Shown here in pieces: positions 19,166 through 28,842 of a DNA stretch of 64,000 nt. Source of the DNA: Treponema sp. (GTDB lineage: Bacteria; Spirochaetota; Spirochaetia; Treponematales; Treponemataceae). Position numbers and translations under genes: made by a program. The notes beneath the pieces are model-generated. The model saw nothing but the letters and a program-made list of their open reading frames with translations. It was not told the origin of the DNA and did no database searches. The stretch spans positions 124,001 through 188,000 of the forward strand of contig JAKSTI010000001.1 of assembly GCA_024402665.1 (NCBI GenBank), given 5' to 3'. The first letter of the stretch is position 1. Each line of letters begins with the position of its first letter.

Positions 19166-20285
19166 AAAGTTCTGTTTGCCTTTTATAATCTTATTATTAC
19201 TTTTCTCTTTTAATGGATGCCGCAAAAAGAAGTCTGATGCAGTTATTCCCGTAAATACTCAGCTTCAGGAATTTTGTTTTCAATGTCTGCAATATTCGGT
19301 TACTGGAAATACAGATATTCCGGAAGTAAAGAAATTTATTTTTCCGCAGCAGATGAAAAATATGATGCTTCAGCGGGTTTGTAAAAACGGACAGTATCTT
19401 TATGCCTATGAAGTAATTTATCCTGAATGCAGCGGACTTCTTCAGACACAAAATTATTATGTTCCAGATTTTGATGATGGCCAGTGGGTAGATGAAATTA
19501 TTAATCAGAGTGAAGAAGAACGAATTGCCGATGAACTGGAAAGTCTTCAGGAACTGGATAAAATTATAAAAGCCCCATATTCAAAAGAAAATCTGAACGT
19601 AGATCCTGTAGAAAACAGACTTACAGATTCCAATAACCGATTAAAGATTATGGAATACGGAAAGGAAGTTTTTATTCCTGTAGAAGGTTCAGATAAACTG
19701 GAGTTCATAAATAAATCAGACAGCAAAGTTTCAAGAAACATTTTTGATTCAAAATATAGAATCATTACAAAAGAAGTATGGTCAATCCCAGATGTAGAAA
19801 ATGCAGTTCTTAAACTTAAAGAAGAGTATTCATATCTGGATGATTCTGTTGTTCCTTTTAAGAAGATTTCTACAACGTCTGAAGGAAAAAATATTGTCTA
19901 TTACAATACAAAAGGACTTACTCAGAAAACTGAAAGCTACGAAACTGGGAAGACAGATAAACTGATTTCTTCTTTTGCATATACTTATGATGATAAAGAT
20001 AGAGTAACTTCTGAAGAAGTAAGAGATTATACTGTTAAGCCTGTAGTTATTAAAAAGCAGGTTTACATTTACAATCAGAATGAAGAACTGCCTCCTGACT
20101 ATGAATATTATGAAAATGAAGAACTTAAAACTTCTACTGTATACGAAGCAAAAGGAGTTTACGTTACAACAATTCATTTTGACAAAGAATATTATGTTAA
20201 AACTTACTATAAGGATTTTGCAAAAATTAAAGATGTTTACTATGCCGGTGAGCAGGTAATCAGGGAAAAAATATATGAGCAGTAA
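19146..20285 (+). CDS. putative lipoprotein between ftsY and lolC
   Basis: About 379 residues when started at the ATG at 19146, which overlaps the ftsY end by 20 bp. An in-frame ATG at 19080 would lie deep inside ftsY, and a TTG at 19155 is an alternative. The N-terminus (KKFCLPFIILLLLFSFNGCRKKK) is a lipoprotein signal with Cys at the FNGC box. The mature part contains repeated Tyr-rich strands such as ITTSEGKNIVYYNTKG and SYETGKTDKLISSFAYTYDD, reminiscent of YD/MORN-like antiparallel repeats. Its stop overlaps the next gene's start by 11 bp. It may be a client or accessory of the LolCDE-like system; this is inference from context. Confidence 0.7.
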   Translation: MISLAYKKFCLPFIILLLLFSFNGCRKKKSDAVIPVNTQLQEFCFQCLQYSVTGNTDIPEVKKFIFPQQMKNMMLQRVCKNGQYLYAYEVIYPECSGLLQTQNYYVPDFDDGQWVDEIINQSEEERIADELESLQELDKIIKAPYSKENLNVDPVENRLTDSNNRLKIMEYGKEVFIPVEGSDKLEFINKSDSKVSRNIFDSKYRIITKEVWSIPDVENAVLKLKEEYSYLDDSVVPFKKISTTSEGKNIVYYNTKGLTQKTESYETGKTDKLISSFAYTYDDKDRVTSEEVRDYTVKPVVIKKQVYIYNQNEELPPDYEYYENEELKTSTVYEAKGVYVTTIHFDKEYYVKTYYKDFAKIKDVYYAGEQVIREKIYEQ

Positions 20286-21585
20286 AAAAAATATTTTTTC
20301 AGAATTAAAATGGATTTCAGATATTTCAAAGCGATTCGCCCGTGTTGACTCAAAAGGTCGTGCCGCTGTTACTTCAAAACTGGCTACTACAGGAATCTGT
20401 CTTGGAGTAATGACTTTGATTGTTGTAATGAGTGTAATGAACGGTTTTCAGATGAGTTTTATAGATTCAATCCTGGAAATTTCTTCTTATCATGTACGTT
20501 CAGATTCTCTTACAGTTGAAGAGGGTAAAAAACTAAAAGAATTTGCAAAAGACAATAAATTGATTTCATCAGTTACTGAATTTTATGAAGCCAAGACTTT
20601 GATGACCAGTGAATATGGAAGAGAAAAGGGAGCTGTTATCAGGGCAATCAATCCAGAAGAAGTTTTTAATAATGACAAAGGTTTTAGAAAAGAATTAAAA
20701 ATCCGTTCTGGTTATTTTGATCTTCAGGACGAAGATTCAATTGTTTTAGGTCACAGCCTTGCCCGTGAATTAAGTGTTGGCATTGGTGATACAGTAAATC
20801 TTTTTGTAATGAGCGGCGGAAATGATGTTGATTTGTTTTCTGGCCAGAGAAATTTTACTGTAACAGGAACATTTGTAACTGGCTATAATGAAATAAATTC
20901 CAATTACTGTTTTGTAAATATTGGCAATGCGTCAAAATATTTTGGAGAACAGGCTAAAGTAAATTACGGAATTAAGCTGGGAGACAGTAATAAGGATGGA
21001 CTTGCAATTTCAAGATTAGAAAAAGCTGTTGCACCTGGAAAATTTCAGTCCTGGCGTGATTATAATAAATCTTTTTTTGGCGCTTTGAAGATTGAAAAAA
21101 ATATGCTGCTTCTTCTTGTTGCAATTATTTTTATTGTTGTTGCAGTTAATATTTACAATGGAATGCGCCGCCTTGTTTTTGAACGCAAAAATGAAATTGC
21201 AATATTATCTGCCTTAGGGGCCGGCAACACAGAAATAAAATCAATTTTTATAATGCGGGGCTTTTTTATGGGAGCCACAGGAGCTTTGGTCGGCGTACTT
21301 TTAGGGCTATTTATCAGCGTAAATACAGATGTTATGTTTAATGCAGTTTCATCTATTATGTATTATATTCAGTATGCAATTACGGCAATCACTGCTCCAG
21401 AAAACTTAATTTTTGTTCGGGAAAATTCTACTTATGCATTGTACGCATCAATTCCGGCAAGAATTTATTTTTCAGAAGTATTATCAATTGCCTTATTTGG
21501 AGTTCTTGCTCCTTTAATTGCCTGCTGGGCTGCCAGTAAAAATGTATTAAAGATGACTGTTGCGGAGGTTTTGCACGATGAATAA
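20275..21585 (+). CDS. LolC/LolE-type lipoprotein-releasing permease
   Basis: A 436-residue FtsX/MacB-fold permease: N-terminal segment SKLATTGICLGVMTLIVVMSVMNGFQMSF (first helix), a large periplasmic domain (about 55–260), then three C-terminal helices starting near NMLLLLVAIIFIVVAVNIYNGM and the conserved cytosolic loop VFERKNEIAILSALGA. This loop is the LolC/E coupling motif that contacts the ATPase. With the LolD-like ATPase and second permease downstream it should extract lipoproteins from the inner membrane. It overlaps the lipoprotein gene by 11 bp and the ATPase gene by 8 bp. Confidence 0.88.
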   Translation: MSSKKNIFSELKWISDISKRFARVDSKGRAAVTSKLATTGICLGVMTLIVVMSVMNGFQMSFIDSILEISSYHVRSDSLTVEEGKKLKEFAKDNKLISSVTEFYEAKTLMTSEYGREKGAVIRAINPEEVFNNDKGFRKELKIRSGYFDLQDEDSIVLGHSLARELSVGIGDTVNLFVMSGGNDVDLFSGQRNFTVTGTFVTGYNEINSNYCFVNIGNASKYFGEQAKVNYGIKLGDSNKDGLAISRLEKAVAPGKFQSWRDYNKSFFGALKIEKNMLLLLVAIIFIVVAVNIYNGMRRLVFERKNEIAILSALGAGNTEIKSIFIMRGFFMGATGALVGVLLGLFISVNTDVMFNAVSSIMYYIQYAITAITAPENLIFVRENSTYALYASIPARIYFSEVLSIALFGVLAPLIACWAASKNVLKMTVAEVLHDE

Positions 21586-22273
21586 AATTATTGAAATTAA
21601 GGGTCTTGAAAAAACTTATGTTACAGACAGCGAAAACCTTACTATTTTGAAAAATCTGAATCTTGATGTTACAGAAGGTTCTAAAGTTGTGATTGCCGGT
21701 GAAAGTGGAAGCGGGAAAAGTACTTTATTGAATATAATTGGTGGAATTGACACTTTTACAGCAGGTTCTGTGACTGCAGGAAAATGGAATCTTGGAAATC
21801 TTTCTGAAGATGAAGTTTCTGAATACCGTTCAAAATTCTTAGGATTGATTTTCCAGTTTCATTATTTGCTGAAAGATTTTACTGCCCTGGAAAACGTTTA
21901 TATGCCTGCTTATATTGCCGGCGTTCCAAAAAAAGAAGCAATTCAGAGAGCCCAGCAGCTTTTATCTGATGTTGGCATTTTGAACAGAAAAGACCATCTT
22001 CCATCCCAGCTTTCAGGAGGAGAACGTCAGCGTGTTGCAGTAGCCAGATCTTTAATTAATGACCCAACATTGATTCTTGCTGATGAACCAACTGGTAATC
22101 TGGATCCTGCAAATGCGCAGTTGATTGGAGAAATTCTTTTTCAGATGGTAGAAAAATACAAAAAAACACTTTTGCTTGTTACACACGATTATGAACTTGC
22201 AAAAAAAGGTGATGTTTGTTTTAAGATTATCAGCGGAAAATTAAAAGAAGCAGACTTCTGGAGCAAAAAATAA
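21578..22273 (+). CDS. lolD: LolD-type ABC ATPase
   Basis: 231 residues from the ATG at 21578, chosen because a good SD (CGGAGG) sits just upstream. Walker A is GESGSGKST (41–49), signature LSGGERQ (145–151), Walker B LILADEPTGNLD. The EPTGNLD and ERQRVAVARSL forms are characteristic of the MacB/LolD/FtsE clade. It powers the two permeases encoded on either side. The stop codon shares one base with the ATG of the downstream permease (TAATG). Confidence 0.92.
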   Translation: MNKIIEIKGLEKTYVTDSENLTILKNLNLDVTEGSKVVIAGESGSGKSTLLNIIGGIDTFTAGSVTAGKWNLGNLSEDEVSEYRSKFLGLIFQFHYLLKDFTALENVYMPAYIAGVPKKEAIQRAQQLLSDVGILNRKDHLPSQLSGGERQRVAVARSLINDPTLILADEPTGNLDPANAQLIGEILFQMVEKYKKTLLLVTHDYELAKKGDVCFKIISGKLKEADFWSKK

Positions 22274-23598
22274 TGACATTAAAATCTTCGTTTTTATTTG
22301 CAAAAAGCCTCATTTTTCCAAAAACAGAAAAAAAATCTTCTGCCAGAAAAAGTGTTGCCGGAGTTTTAATCTGTATAGGACTTAGTGTTGTTCCTCTTGT
22401 TGTTGTACTTGCAATCACTAACGGAATGATTGACGGTATGACAGAAAGAATTATTGGTTTGTCTTCCAGCCATATTCAGGCCTATGTAGCATCAGATATT
22501 CCTGAAACAAAAAGTGCAGATTCTTTTAAATTGTTTACTCAGGAATTAAACGAAGATCCTGAAATTTTAAATGCTTATCCTGAATTAACCCTTTCTGCAT
22601 TAACAGCCACAACTTCTTTTAGAACAGGTGCACAGGTTCGTGCAGTAGAAAGTGATATTTTTGAAAATAACAGCTCCTTTAAAAAACTTCTTGAGTTTGA
22701 AGAAGGGGACAGTGTTGATTTTGCATCAGGAAAAAATGCTATTTTAGGAAGTAAATTAGCACAAATGCTGGATGTTCATTGTGGCGATACAGTACGAATT
22801 ATTACAACAAAAACTGTCGGTAATCAGGTTGCTCCAAAGCTTACATCTTTTAAAGTAAGCGGAATTGTTTCTTCCGGTTATCAGGAACTTGATGCCCTGT
22901 GGATTTTTATTCCTATTGAAACTGCATTTAAAAATCTTTCTCTTTCCAACGCAAATTACACTGTTATGCTGGAAACAAAAGATGCCTTTGCCCCAGATTT
23001 AGTTCGCATTCAAAAATCTTTACAGACAAGATACGGTCGAATTGCAAACTTCTACCGCTGGGATAAATTACACGAAGCTGAATTCCAGAATTTCTCTTCT
23101 ACAAAGGTAATGCTTGTATTTATTATGGTCTTGATTGTTCTTGTAGCGTCAATAAATGTTTCATCAGCAATTGTAATGCTTGTAATGGAACGCAAAAAAG
23201 AAATTGCTATATTAAAAAGTATTGGTGCAACTCCTCAGGGAATAACTTTATCATTCCTGATTGCCGGTGCCTCTTGTGGTCTTGGGGGAATCCTCATTGG
23301 TATTCCAGTTGGACTTTTGCTTTCTGTAAATGCAAATGAAATTCTTGTTGCGCTTGAAAATTTTGTTAATTTTGTTGCAAAAGGATTTTATCTTTTACAG
23401 GGAATCCCTGCCGAAGAAATTGCGTCAATTCATTTAATGGACGCAGCTTATTATTTACAGACAATCCCAATTAATATCCCATTTGGCCAGATTCTTTTGA
23501 TTGGTGTTCTTACAGTTTTGCTTTCTTTAGTTGTTTCCCTAATCCCATCTGTCAAAGCCGGCAAAGAAAAACCACTTGATATTCTAAGAAAATCTTAG
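22273..23598 (+). CDS. second LolC/LolE-type permease
   Basis: A 441-residue FtsX-fold permease parallel to the first: N-terminal helix (SVAGVLICIGLSVVPLVVVLAITNGM), a periplasmic domain, helix VMLVFIMVLIVLVASINVSSAIVMLV, coupling loop VMERKKEIAILKSIGA, then two more helices. The pair of non-identical permeases with one ATPase matches the LolC-LolD-LolE arrangement. Which copy corresponds to LolC and which to LolE cannot be decided by eye. It is the last gene of the ftsY cluster and is followed by a 301-bp non-coding region. Confidence 0.88.
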   Translation: MTLKSSFLFAKSLIFPKTEKKSSARKSVAGVLICIGLSVVPLVVVLAITNGMIDGMTERIIGLSSSHIQAYVASDIPETKSADSFKLFTQELNEDPEILNAYPELTLSALTATTSFRTGAQVRAVESDIFENNSSFKKLLEFEEGDSVDFASGKNAILGSKLAQMLDVHCGDTVRIITTKTVGNQVAPKLTSFKVSGIVSSGYQELDALWIFIPIETAFKNLSLSNANYTVMLETKDAFAPDLVRIQKSLQTRYGRIANFYRWDKLHEAEFQNFSSTKVMLVFIMVLIVLVASINVSSAIVMLVMERKKEIAILKSIGATPQGITLSFLIAGASCGLGGILIGIPVGLLLSVNANEILVALENFVNFVAKGFYLLQGIPAEEIASIHLMDAAYYLQTIPINIPFGQILLIGVLTVLLSLVVSLIPSVKAGKEKPLDILRKS

Positions 23599-23899
23599 TT
23601 TTATAAAAAAAAAATGTTATATGTATGAAAATACTTCCAGTCAGCTAAAGACTATCAAAACCGCTCCCTGTGTCGCTACACGTGCAGAGCGGCATGGAAA
23701 CTATCATTCCGCTCAGCAAGTGTTTTTGATAGCCTTCATCTTCCTTCGCGTATTTTCATAAATTTAAGTTATATATTTAAAACAAATCTTTTCATCATTT
23801 ATATTTAATCAAAGGATTTTTCTAAAATTTTAAATGGCGATTTAGTGGTTTTCTGCCGATAATTTATAGGTAAATGTCTATAAATTAAATGGAGCTATC
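23599..23899. other. 301-bp non-coding region between lolE-like gene and clpC
   Basis: This region holds the nested inverted repeats listed separately (23624–23760), then AT-rich leader up to clpC. No ORF with a credible ribosome site was seen. A GCCGATAA box at 23855–23862 is the only promoter-like word I noticed near clpC. Confidence 0.7.
23624..23760. repeat. nested interrupted palindrome (structured intergenic element)
   Basis: Perfect arms TATGAAAATAC (23624–23634) and GTATTTTCATA (23750–23760) enclose a second pair, CTATCAAAA (23652–23660) and TTTTGATAG (23724–23732). The flanks between the outer and inner arms are 17 nt on each side. Inside, CCGCTC (23661–23666) can pair with GAGCGG (23687–23692). 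A second CCGCTC (23709–23714) competes for the same GAGCGG. GTGT (23670–23673) can also pair with ACAC (23678–23681). The inner part is clearly more GC-rich than its surroundings. It could be a MITE-like repeat or a structured RNA. Confidence 0.75.
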
Positions 23900-26479
23900 A
23901 TGAAAAATTTTTCACCCAGAGCAAAACAGATTATTTCAGTTTTAGCACAAGATGAAGCAAGAAAATTAGGAAGCAAACAGCTTTTGCCAGAACATTTAAT
24001 TCTTGCTATGTTAAAGATGAAATCTGGGATAGGCTACAATGTTTTTGGAAAACTCCTTCTTGAACCAACAGAATTAGAATTATTTATTGATAAATTTTTC
24101 CAATCGGAACCAAAAATTCCAACTTTAGATACAGTTCCTCCAAGCCGCCGTTATCAGCAGATGCTTGATATTGCAGATATTGAATCTAATGCACTTCATA
24201 ATTCATATATTGGAACAGAACATTTGTTATTGGCCGCAGTCCGTGAAGATGGCAGTATCACTTCAAGATATTTTGCCGCTGCAGACTACACAATTATGGA
24301 TGCCCGTTTTATTGTAATGGAATTGCAGAATCAGGCAAAATCTTCGGTAAATCAGGATAAAACAGAATCTCTTGTTGATACAGTTTTCCGTTCTCTTTTA
24401 ACAGATGATGTTGCAGACGGATTGTTCACAGTATTTGAAGATAAAAAGAAAACTCCACCACAGGATAAGTCTAAACCTCAGCAGAAAACTCCATTCCTTG
24501 ATGAATACAGTCGTGATTTAACTAAACTTGCCCGTGAAAATAAAATTGACCCGGTTGTTGGCCGCGATAAAGAAATTAATCGTGTGATTCAGATTCTTTC
24601 CAGAAGAACAAAAAATAATCCTGTTTTAACTGGCGAACCAGGGGTAGGTAAAACTGCAATTGTAGAAGGTCTTGCACAGCATCTTGCAGCAGGAAAAGTA
24701 CCATCGGATATGTTAAAAAAACGTATTCTTTCTCTTGATCTTGCAGCAATTGTTGCCGGAACAAAATACCGTGGTGAATTTGAAGAGAGAATGAAAAAAC
24801 TTCTGAAAGAACTTCAGGAAAACAAAGATATCATTCTTTTTATTGATGAATTACACACAATCATTGGAGCCGGCGGAAACGAAGGTACAATGGACGCTTC
24901 AAATATTATGAAACCCGCTCTTTCTCGTGGTGAGATTCAGATTATTGGTGCAACAACAACAAAAGAATATACAAAACATATTGAAAAAGATCTTGCTTTG
25001 GAACGCCGTTTCCAGGTTGTAAAAGTTGAAGAACCAACTTCTGATGAAACAGAAAAGATCCTTGAAGGAATCATTGAAAAATATGAAAAATATCATGGAG
25101 TTGTGTATTCCAAAAATGTTATTCCTTCAGTAATTAAACTTTCAAAACGCTATTTACCAGAAAAAGTTCTTCCGGATAAAGCAATTGATATTCTTGATGA
25201 AGCAGGGGCTGCAAAGAAAATCAAAGAAGAACAAAAACCATCTGAACTTTCAGAATTGGAATCAAAGAAAAAAGAACTGGAAACAGAAAAAGAAGATTTA
25301 ATCAGAAACAGAGATTACGAAAACGCAGCAGTAATCAGAGATAAGGTTATTGAACTTAAGAAAAAAGTAAATCTCTATACAGAGTTGTGGGAAAAAAATT
25401 GCGGAAACCCATCAAAACTTGTAACTGAACACGATATTGAAACTATAATCAGTGAAATGACAGGCATTCCTGTTGAACAGCTTACTGAATCTGAAACAGA
25501 CAGAATTGTTCATATGGAAGACGAACTTCATAACACAGTAATTGGTCAGGAAGAAGCTGTAAAAGTTATTTCTGGTGCAATCAGACGTAACAGAGCTGGA
25601 ATTTCTTCTCCAAATCATCCTGTTGGTTCATTTATGTTCCTTGGACCTACTGGAGTTGGAAAAACACAGCTGGCAAAAGCTCTTGCAAAATATCTTTTTG
25701 GTACAGAAGACGCTTTAATCAGAATTGATATGTCTGACTTTATGGAAAAACACACTGCAAGCCGTTTAGTTGGGGCGCCTCCAGGATATGTTGGTTATGA
25801 AGAAGGTGGTATTCTTACAGAAAAAGTAAGACGCCATCCATATTCTGTTGTTTTGCTTGATGAAATTGAAAAAGCACATCCAGATATTTTTAATCTTCTT
25901 TTGCAGTTACTTGAAGAAGGTGAATTAAGCGATAATCTTGGTCATGTAGTAAATTTCAGAAATACTGTAATCATTATGACAAGTAACGCAGGTGCACGCC
26001 AGATTACAAATGAAGGCAGAGTAGGTTTTGGAACTGCAGAAGGAGTTATTCCTTTTGAAGAAATTAAAGCCAGTGCAATGAATGAACTTAAAAAATTATT
26101 GAGTCCTGAATTGTTGAATCGTCTTGATGATGTAATTGTATTCAATGCTTTGTCTAAGAAAGAAGTTGCAAAAATTCTTGATATTCAGCTTTCAGATTTG
26201 TCAAAAAGACTTGCAGAAAAGAAACTTTCAATCTCAATAAAACCAAAGGCAAAAGCATATTTAATTGATAACGGATATAATCCTGCAATGGGTGCACGAC
26301 CTATGAAACGCTTGATTCGTAAAGAAGTTGAAGATCCTCTTTCAATGGAAATTCTTATGAATCAGGGTAAAGATTATGATCTTGTAAAAATTGAATGTAC
26401 AAGCAAAGGAAAACTTAAAGTAAAACTTGGTAAGAAAGAAACTGTAAGTGTTCCTGAAAAAATTGCTGTTGTAAGATAA
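23900..26479 (+). CDS. clpC: ClpC-type AAA+ unfoldase of the Clp protease
   Basis: 859 residues that unfold substrates and feed them to ClpP. Order: double Clp-N repeat (about 1–140), AAA-1 with Walker A GEPGVGKT (245–252) and [14 protein letters not shown], a middle region with a UVR-like motif (around [14 protein letters not shown], about residues 468–481) typical of ClpC rather than ClpA, and AAA-2 with Walker A GPTGVGKT (582–589) and [12 protein letters not shown]. Val708-Gly709-Phe710 is the expected ClpP-docking loop. The SD is GGAG before the ATG. No CIRCE or CtsR-type operator was recognised upstream. Confidence 0.93.
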   Translation: MKNFSPRAKQIISVLAQDEARKLGSKQLLPEHLILAMLKMKSGIGYNVFGKLLLEPTELELFIDKFFQSEPKIPTLDTVPPSRRYQQMLDIADIESNALHNSYIGTEHLLLAAVREDGSITSRYFAAADYTIMDARFIVMELQNQAKSSVNQDKTESLVDTVFRSLLTDDVADGLFTVFEDKKKTPPQDKSKPQQKTPFLDEYSRDLTKLARENKIDPVVGRDKEINRVIQILSRRTKNNPVLTGEPGVGKTAIVEGLAQHLAAGKVPSDMLKKRILSLDLAAIVAGTKYRGEFEERMKKLLKELQENKDIILFIDELHTIIGAGGNEGTMDASNIMKPALSRGEIQIIGATTTKEYTKHIEKDLALERRFQVVKVEEPTSDETEKILEGIIEKYEKYHGVVYSKNVIPSVIKLSKRYLPEKVLPDKAIDILDEAGAAKKIKEEQKPSELSELESKKKELETEKEDLIRNRDYENAAVIRDKVIELKKKVNLYTELWEKNCGNPSKLVTEHDIETIISEMTGIPVEQLTESETDRIVHMEDELHNTVIGQEEAVKVISGAIRRNRAGISSPNHPVGSFMFLGPTGVGKTQLAKALAKYLFGTEDALIRIDMSDFMEKHTASRLVGAPPGYVGYEEGGILTEKVRRHPYSVVLLDEIEKAHPDIFNLLLQLLEEGELSDNLGHVVNFRNTVIIMTSNAGARQITNEGRVGFGTAEGVIPFEEIKASAMNELKKLLSPELLNRLDDVIVFNALSKKEVAKILDIQLSDLSKRLAEKKLSISIKPKAKAYLIDNGYNPAMGARPMKRLIRKEVEDPLSMEILMNQGKDYDLVKIECTSKGKLKVKLGKKETVSVPEKIAVVR

Positions 26480-26498
26480 AAGAATTGTGGGTTTGTAA

Positions 26499-27452
26499 AT
26501 GAAAAAATTAGTATTTTTAGCTGCTGCATTGTTTAATTTCAGTTTGTTTTTTGCCCAGGAAATCAGAGTTGGTGTATTAAATGGACCAAGTTGCATTCCT
26601 GCCGCATATATGATGGAAAATAACAAAAATATTAATGGCGCAGATGTTTATTTTGAAAAATTTGCAGATCCACAGACTTTACTTCCAAAAATATTGAAAA
26701 AGGAAATTGATGTAGGATTTTTACCTGTAAATGTTGCCGCTAAAGTTTACAATTCTTCAAACAAAGCAATTATCTGTTGTGGAATTACAGGAAACGGAAA
26801 TCTTTCATTAATCACAAAAGACAAAAAAATTAAAAGTTTATCTGATTTAAAAGGTAAAACTGTAAATATAGCAGGGCAGGGGGCTACTCCAGAATATATT
26901 TTCCGCCAGCTTCTTGAAGAAAATAAGCTTGAAGCAGATTCAGACACTGGAGTTAAACTTGATTTTTCAATTCCAACAGCCCAGATTCCATCTCAACTTA
27001 TATCTGGCAAAATCAGTTATGCAGTTGTACCAGAACCTTTTGCCACAATTGCACAGTTAAAATCAAAAGAGGTAATTGCCGCTGTAGATTTGCAGAAAGA
27101 TGAATATGAAGTTTTTTATTCAGATACATTTCCTCTTACAGTTATGATTGTAAGAAAAGAATTTGCAGAAGAAAACGAAGAACTTTTAGACAGTTTCTTG
27201 TATCGTTATAAAAAATCATTTGAATATACTGTTAAAAATCCAAAAGCAGCCGGCCGTTTATGCGAAAAATATGACCTTGGATTAGAAGCAGGTGTTGTTG
27301 CTGCTGCCATTCCAAAGTCAAATTATGTTTATATTCCTGCAAAAGACGGAAAAAATAAAATTGAAGCTTTGTTAATTATTTTTATGAAAAATCAGAGTGA
27401 ATCAATTGGAAAAAAACTTCCAGGAGACGATTTCTACTATAAATATCAGTAA
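26499..27452 (+). CDS. ABC importer substrate-binding protein (NMT1/SsuA-like)
   Basis: 317 residues with a signal peptide ending FFAQ (about residue 20). The motifs VGVLNGPSCIPAAYMMEN, VGFLPVNVAAKVYNS, LSDLKGKTVNIAGQGATPEYIFRQLL and AVVPEPFATIAQ are those of the NMT1/ThiY/SsuA/TauA class of periplasmic binding proteins. These bring sulfonates, taurine, nitrate or thiamine precursors to their permease. Substrate identity cannot be read from the sequence. It is the first of three importer genes; the permease starts 8 bp after its stop. Confidence 0.87.
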   Translation: MKKLVFLAAALFNFSLFFAQEIRVGVLNGPSCIPAAYMMENNKNINGADVYFEKFADPQTLLPKILKKEIDVGFLPVNVAAKVYNSSNKAIICCGITGNGNLSLITKDKKIKSLSDLKGKTVNIAGQGATPEYIFRQLLEENKLEADSDTGVKLDFSIPTAQIPSQLISGKISYAVVPEPFATIAQLKSKEVIAAVDLQKDEYEVFYSDTFPLTVMIVRKEFAEENEELLDSFLYRYKKSFEYTVKNPKAAGRLCEKYDLGLEAGVVAAAIPKSNYVYIPAKDGKNKIEALLIIFMKNQSESIGKKLPGDDFYYKYQ

Positions 27453-27460
27453 TTTCTGTA

Positions 27461-28216
27461 ATGAACAAAAAAAGAGTTGTTGCAATAATTTTATCAATAT
27501 CTTCAATTTTTCTTCTGTGGTATTTGTTTTCTAAAAAAATAGATGCAGAACTCATCTTGCCGTCCCCAAGCCAAGTCTTAAAAGAAATTTCAAATCTTCT
27601 TGGTTTACCATCCTTCTGGAAAAATTTCGCCTCAACTTTTGCAAGATGTATAATCGCATTTATGTTCACCATAATCCTTGGAATCCTTCTTGGAATTTTC
27701 AGCGGCATCAGCCAATTCGCCCGTTCTTTTTTTGCAATTCCACTTGCAGTTGTAAGAGCCACCCCTGTTGTTGCTGTAATCCTGGTTGCTATGTACTGGT
27801 TTTCTTCCAGTTCGCTGCCAGTTTTTGTTTCAGTATTAATGGCTTTACCAATTGTAGTTACAGCTGTTCAGGAAGGAATCTTAAAAACTCCAAAATCATT
27901 ATTAAAAATGAGCAGAGATTTTTCTCTTACAAAATTTCAAACTTTCAGATACATTCAGCTTCCAAATACAATCCCTTTTTTGCGCACCGCACTAATTTCA
28001 TCATTTGGACTTACCTGGAAAGTAATAGCAGCAGGAGAGGTGCTTTCTTTACCAAAAAATGGTCTGGGAGTTCTTTTATCAAAATCTCAGGTTCATTTAG
28101 AAACAGCAAGAGTTTTAGCAGTAGCAGTTCTTTTAGTTATAGCAAGCGTAATCTGTGAACTTATATTAAAACTTGTTCTGAAAACTCCTATAAAAAAGGA
28201 GAATAAAAATGTCTGA
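27461..28216 (+). CDS. ABC importer permease (SsuC/TauC-like)
   Basis: 251 residues with about six membrane helices. The segment LPSPSQVLKEISNLL near the N-terminus and the cytosolic EAA-type loop (MSRDFSLTKFQTFRYIQLPNTIPFLRTAL) are characteristic of SsuC/TauC/ThiX permeases, as is the later SFGLTWKVIAAGEVLSLPKNGLG. It works with the binding protein upstream and the ATPase downstream, whose gene overlaps it by 8 bp. Confidence 0.9.
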   Translation: MNKKRVVAIILSISSIFLLWYLFSKKIDAELILPSPSQVLKEISNLLGLPSFWKNFASTFARCIIAFMFTIILGILLGIFSGISQFARSFFAIPLAVVRATPVVAVILVAMYWFSSSSLPVFVSVLMALPIVVTAVQEGILKTPKSLLKMSRDFSLTKFQTFRYIQLPNTIPFLRTALISSFGLTWKVIAAGEVLSLPKNGLGVLLSKSQVHLETARVLAVAVLLVIASVICELILKLVLKTPIKKENKNV

Positions 28217-28784
28217 CAAACTGATTTATAGTATAAAAAATCTTACTCTCAAGAATGGTGATAAAACTCTTTTAGAAAATTTCACTTTAGAGATTTTCCA
28301 GAATCAGATAATCGGGATTTTTGCTCCTACAGGAACCGGAAAAACAACTTTATTAAATTATATCAGTGAAAATTTCCAGTCTGTATCCTATGCCTACCAG
28401 GATTTACGATTGTTGAATTTGTTTTCTCCATTCAAAAATGTTATTTTGCCATTAGAAAATAAACTTTCTAAATCAGAGGCAAAATTAAAAGCAGAAAAAT
28501 GGCTTAATGATTTTGAACTTTCAGATAAAAAATTTCTTTCCTGCGAAAAACTTAGTGGTGGAGAAAAACAACGGGTTTGTCTTGCAAGAGCTTTTGCCTA
28601 TCCTGCAGAACTTTTGCTTCTTGATGAACCGTTCAGCTCCCAGGATCAGGAAAAGAAAGAAAAATTTTTAAATATTACAAAAGAATTTATAAAAAATGGT
28701 GAATCTGCCTGCATAATTGTCAGTCATGATAAAAAAGATCTGGAAAAAATCTGCCACAAGATTTTAGAACTTTCAGCGCCTTAG
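28209..28784 (+). CDS. ABC importer ATPase (SsuB/TauB-like, short)
   Basis: 191 residues, about 50 shorter than typical SsuB. Walker A APTGTGKTT, Q-loop SYAYQDLRLLNLFSPFKNV, signature LSGGEKQRVCLARAF, Walker B LLLLDEPFSSQD and switch His (VSHDKKD) are all present, so it should be active. The missing part is the C-terminal extension. SD GGAG precedes the start. It ends the importer operon. Confidence 0.9.
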   Translation: MSDKLIYSIKNLTLKNGDKTLLENFTLEIFQNQIIGIFAPTGTGKTTLLNYISENFQSVSYAYQDLRLLNLFSPFKNVILPLENKLSKSEAKLKAEKWLNDFELSDKKFLSCEKLSGGEKQRVCLARAFAYPAELLLLDEPFSSQDQEKKEKFLNITKEFIKNGESACIIVSHDKKDLEKICHKILELSAP

Positions 28785-28793
28785 AAACATTAT

Positions 28794-28822
28794 TTGTAAA
28801 ATGACAAAATGTGGAGTATAAT
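28794..28822 (+). promoter_or_regulatory. sigma-70-type promoter
   Basis: TTGTAA (28794–28799), a 17-bp spacer and consensus TATAAT (28817–28822). It lies 20 bp before the phosphoribosyltransferase ATG, separating that gene from the importer operon. Confidence 0.65.
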
Positions 28823-28842
28823 TTAACAAAAGGATTTTAACT

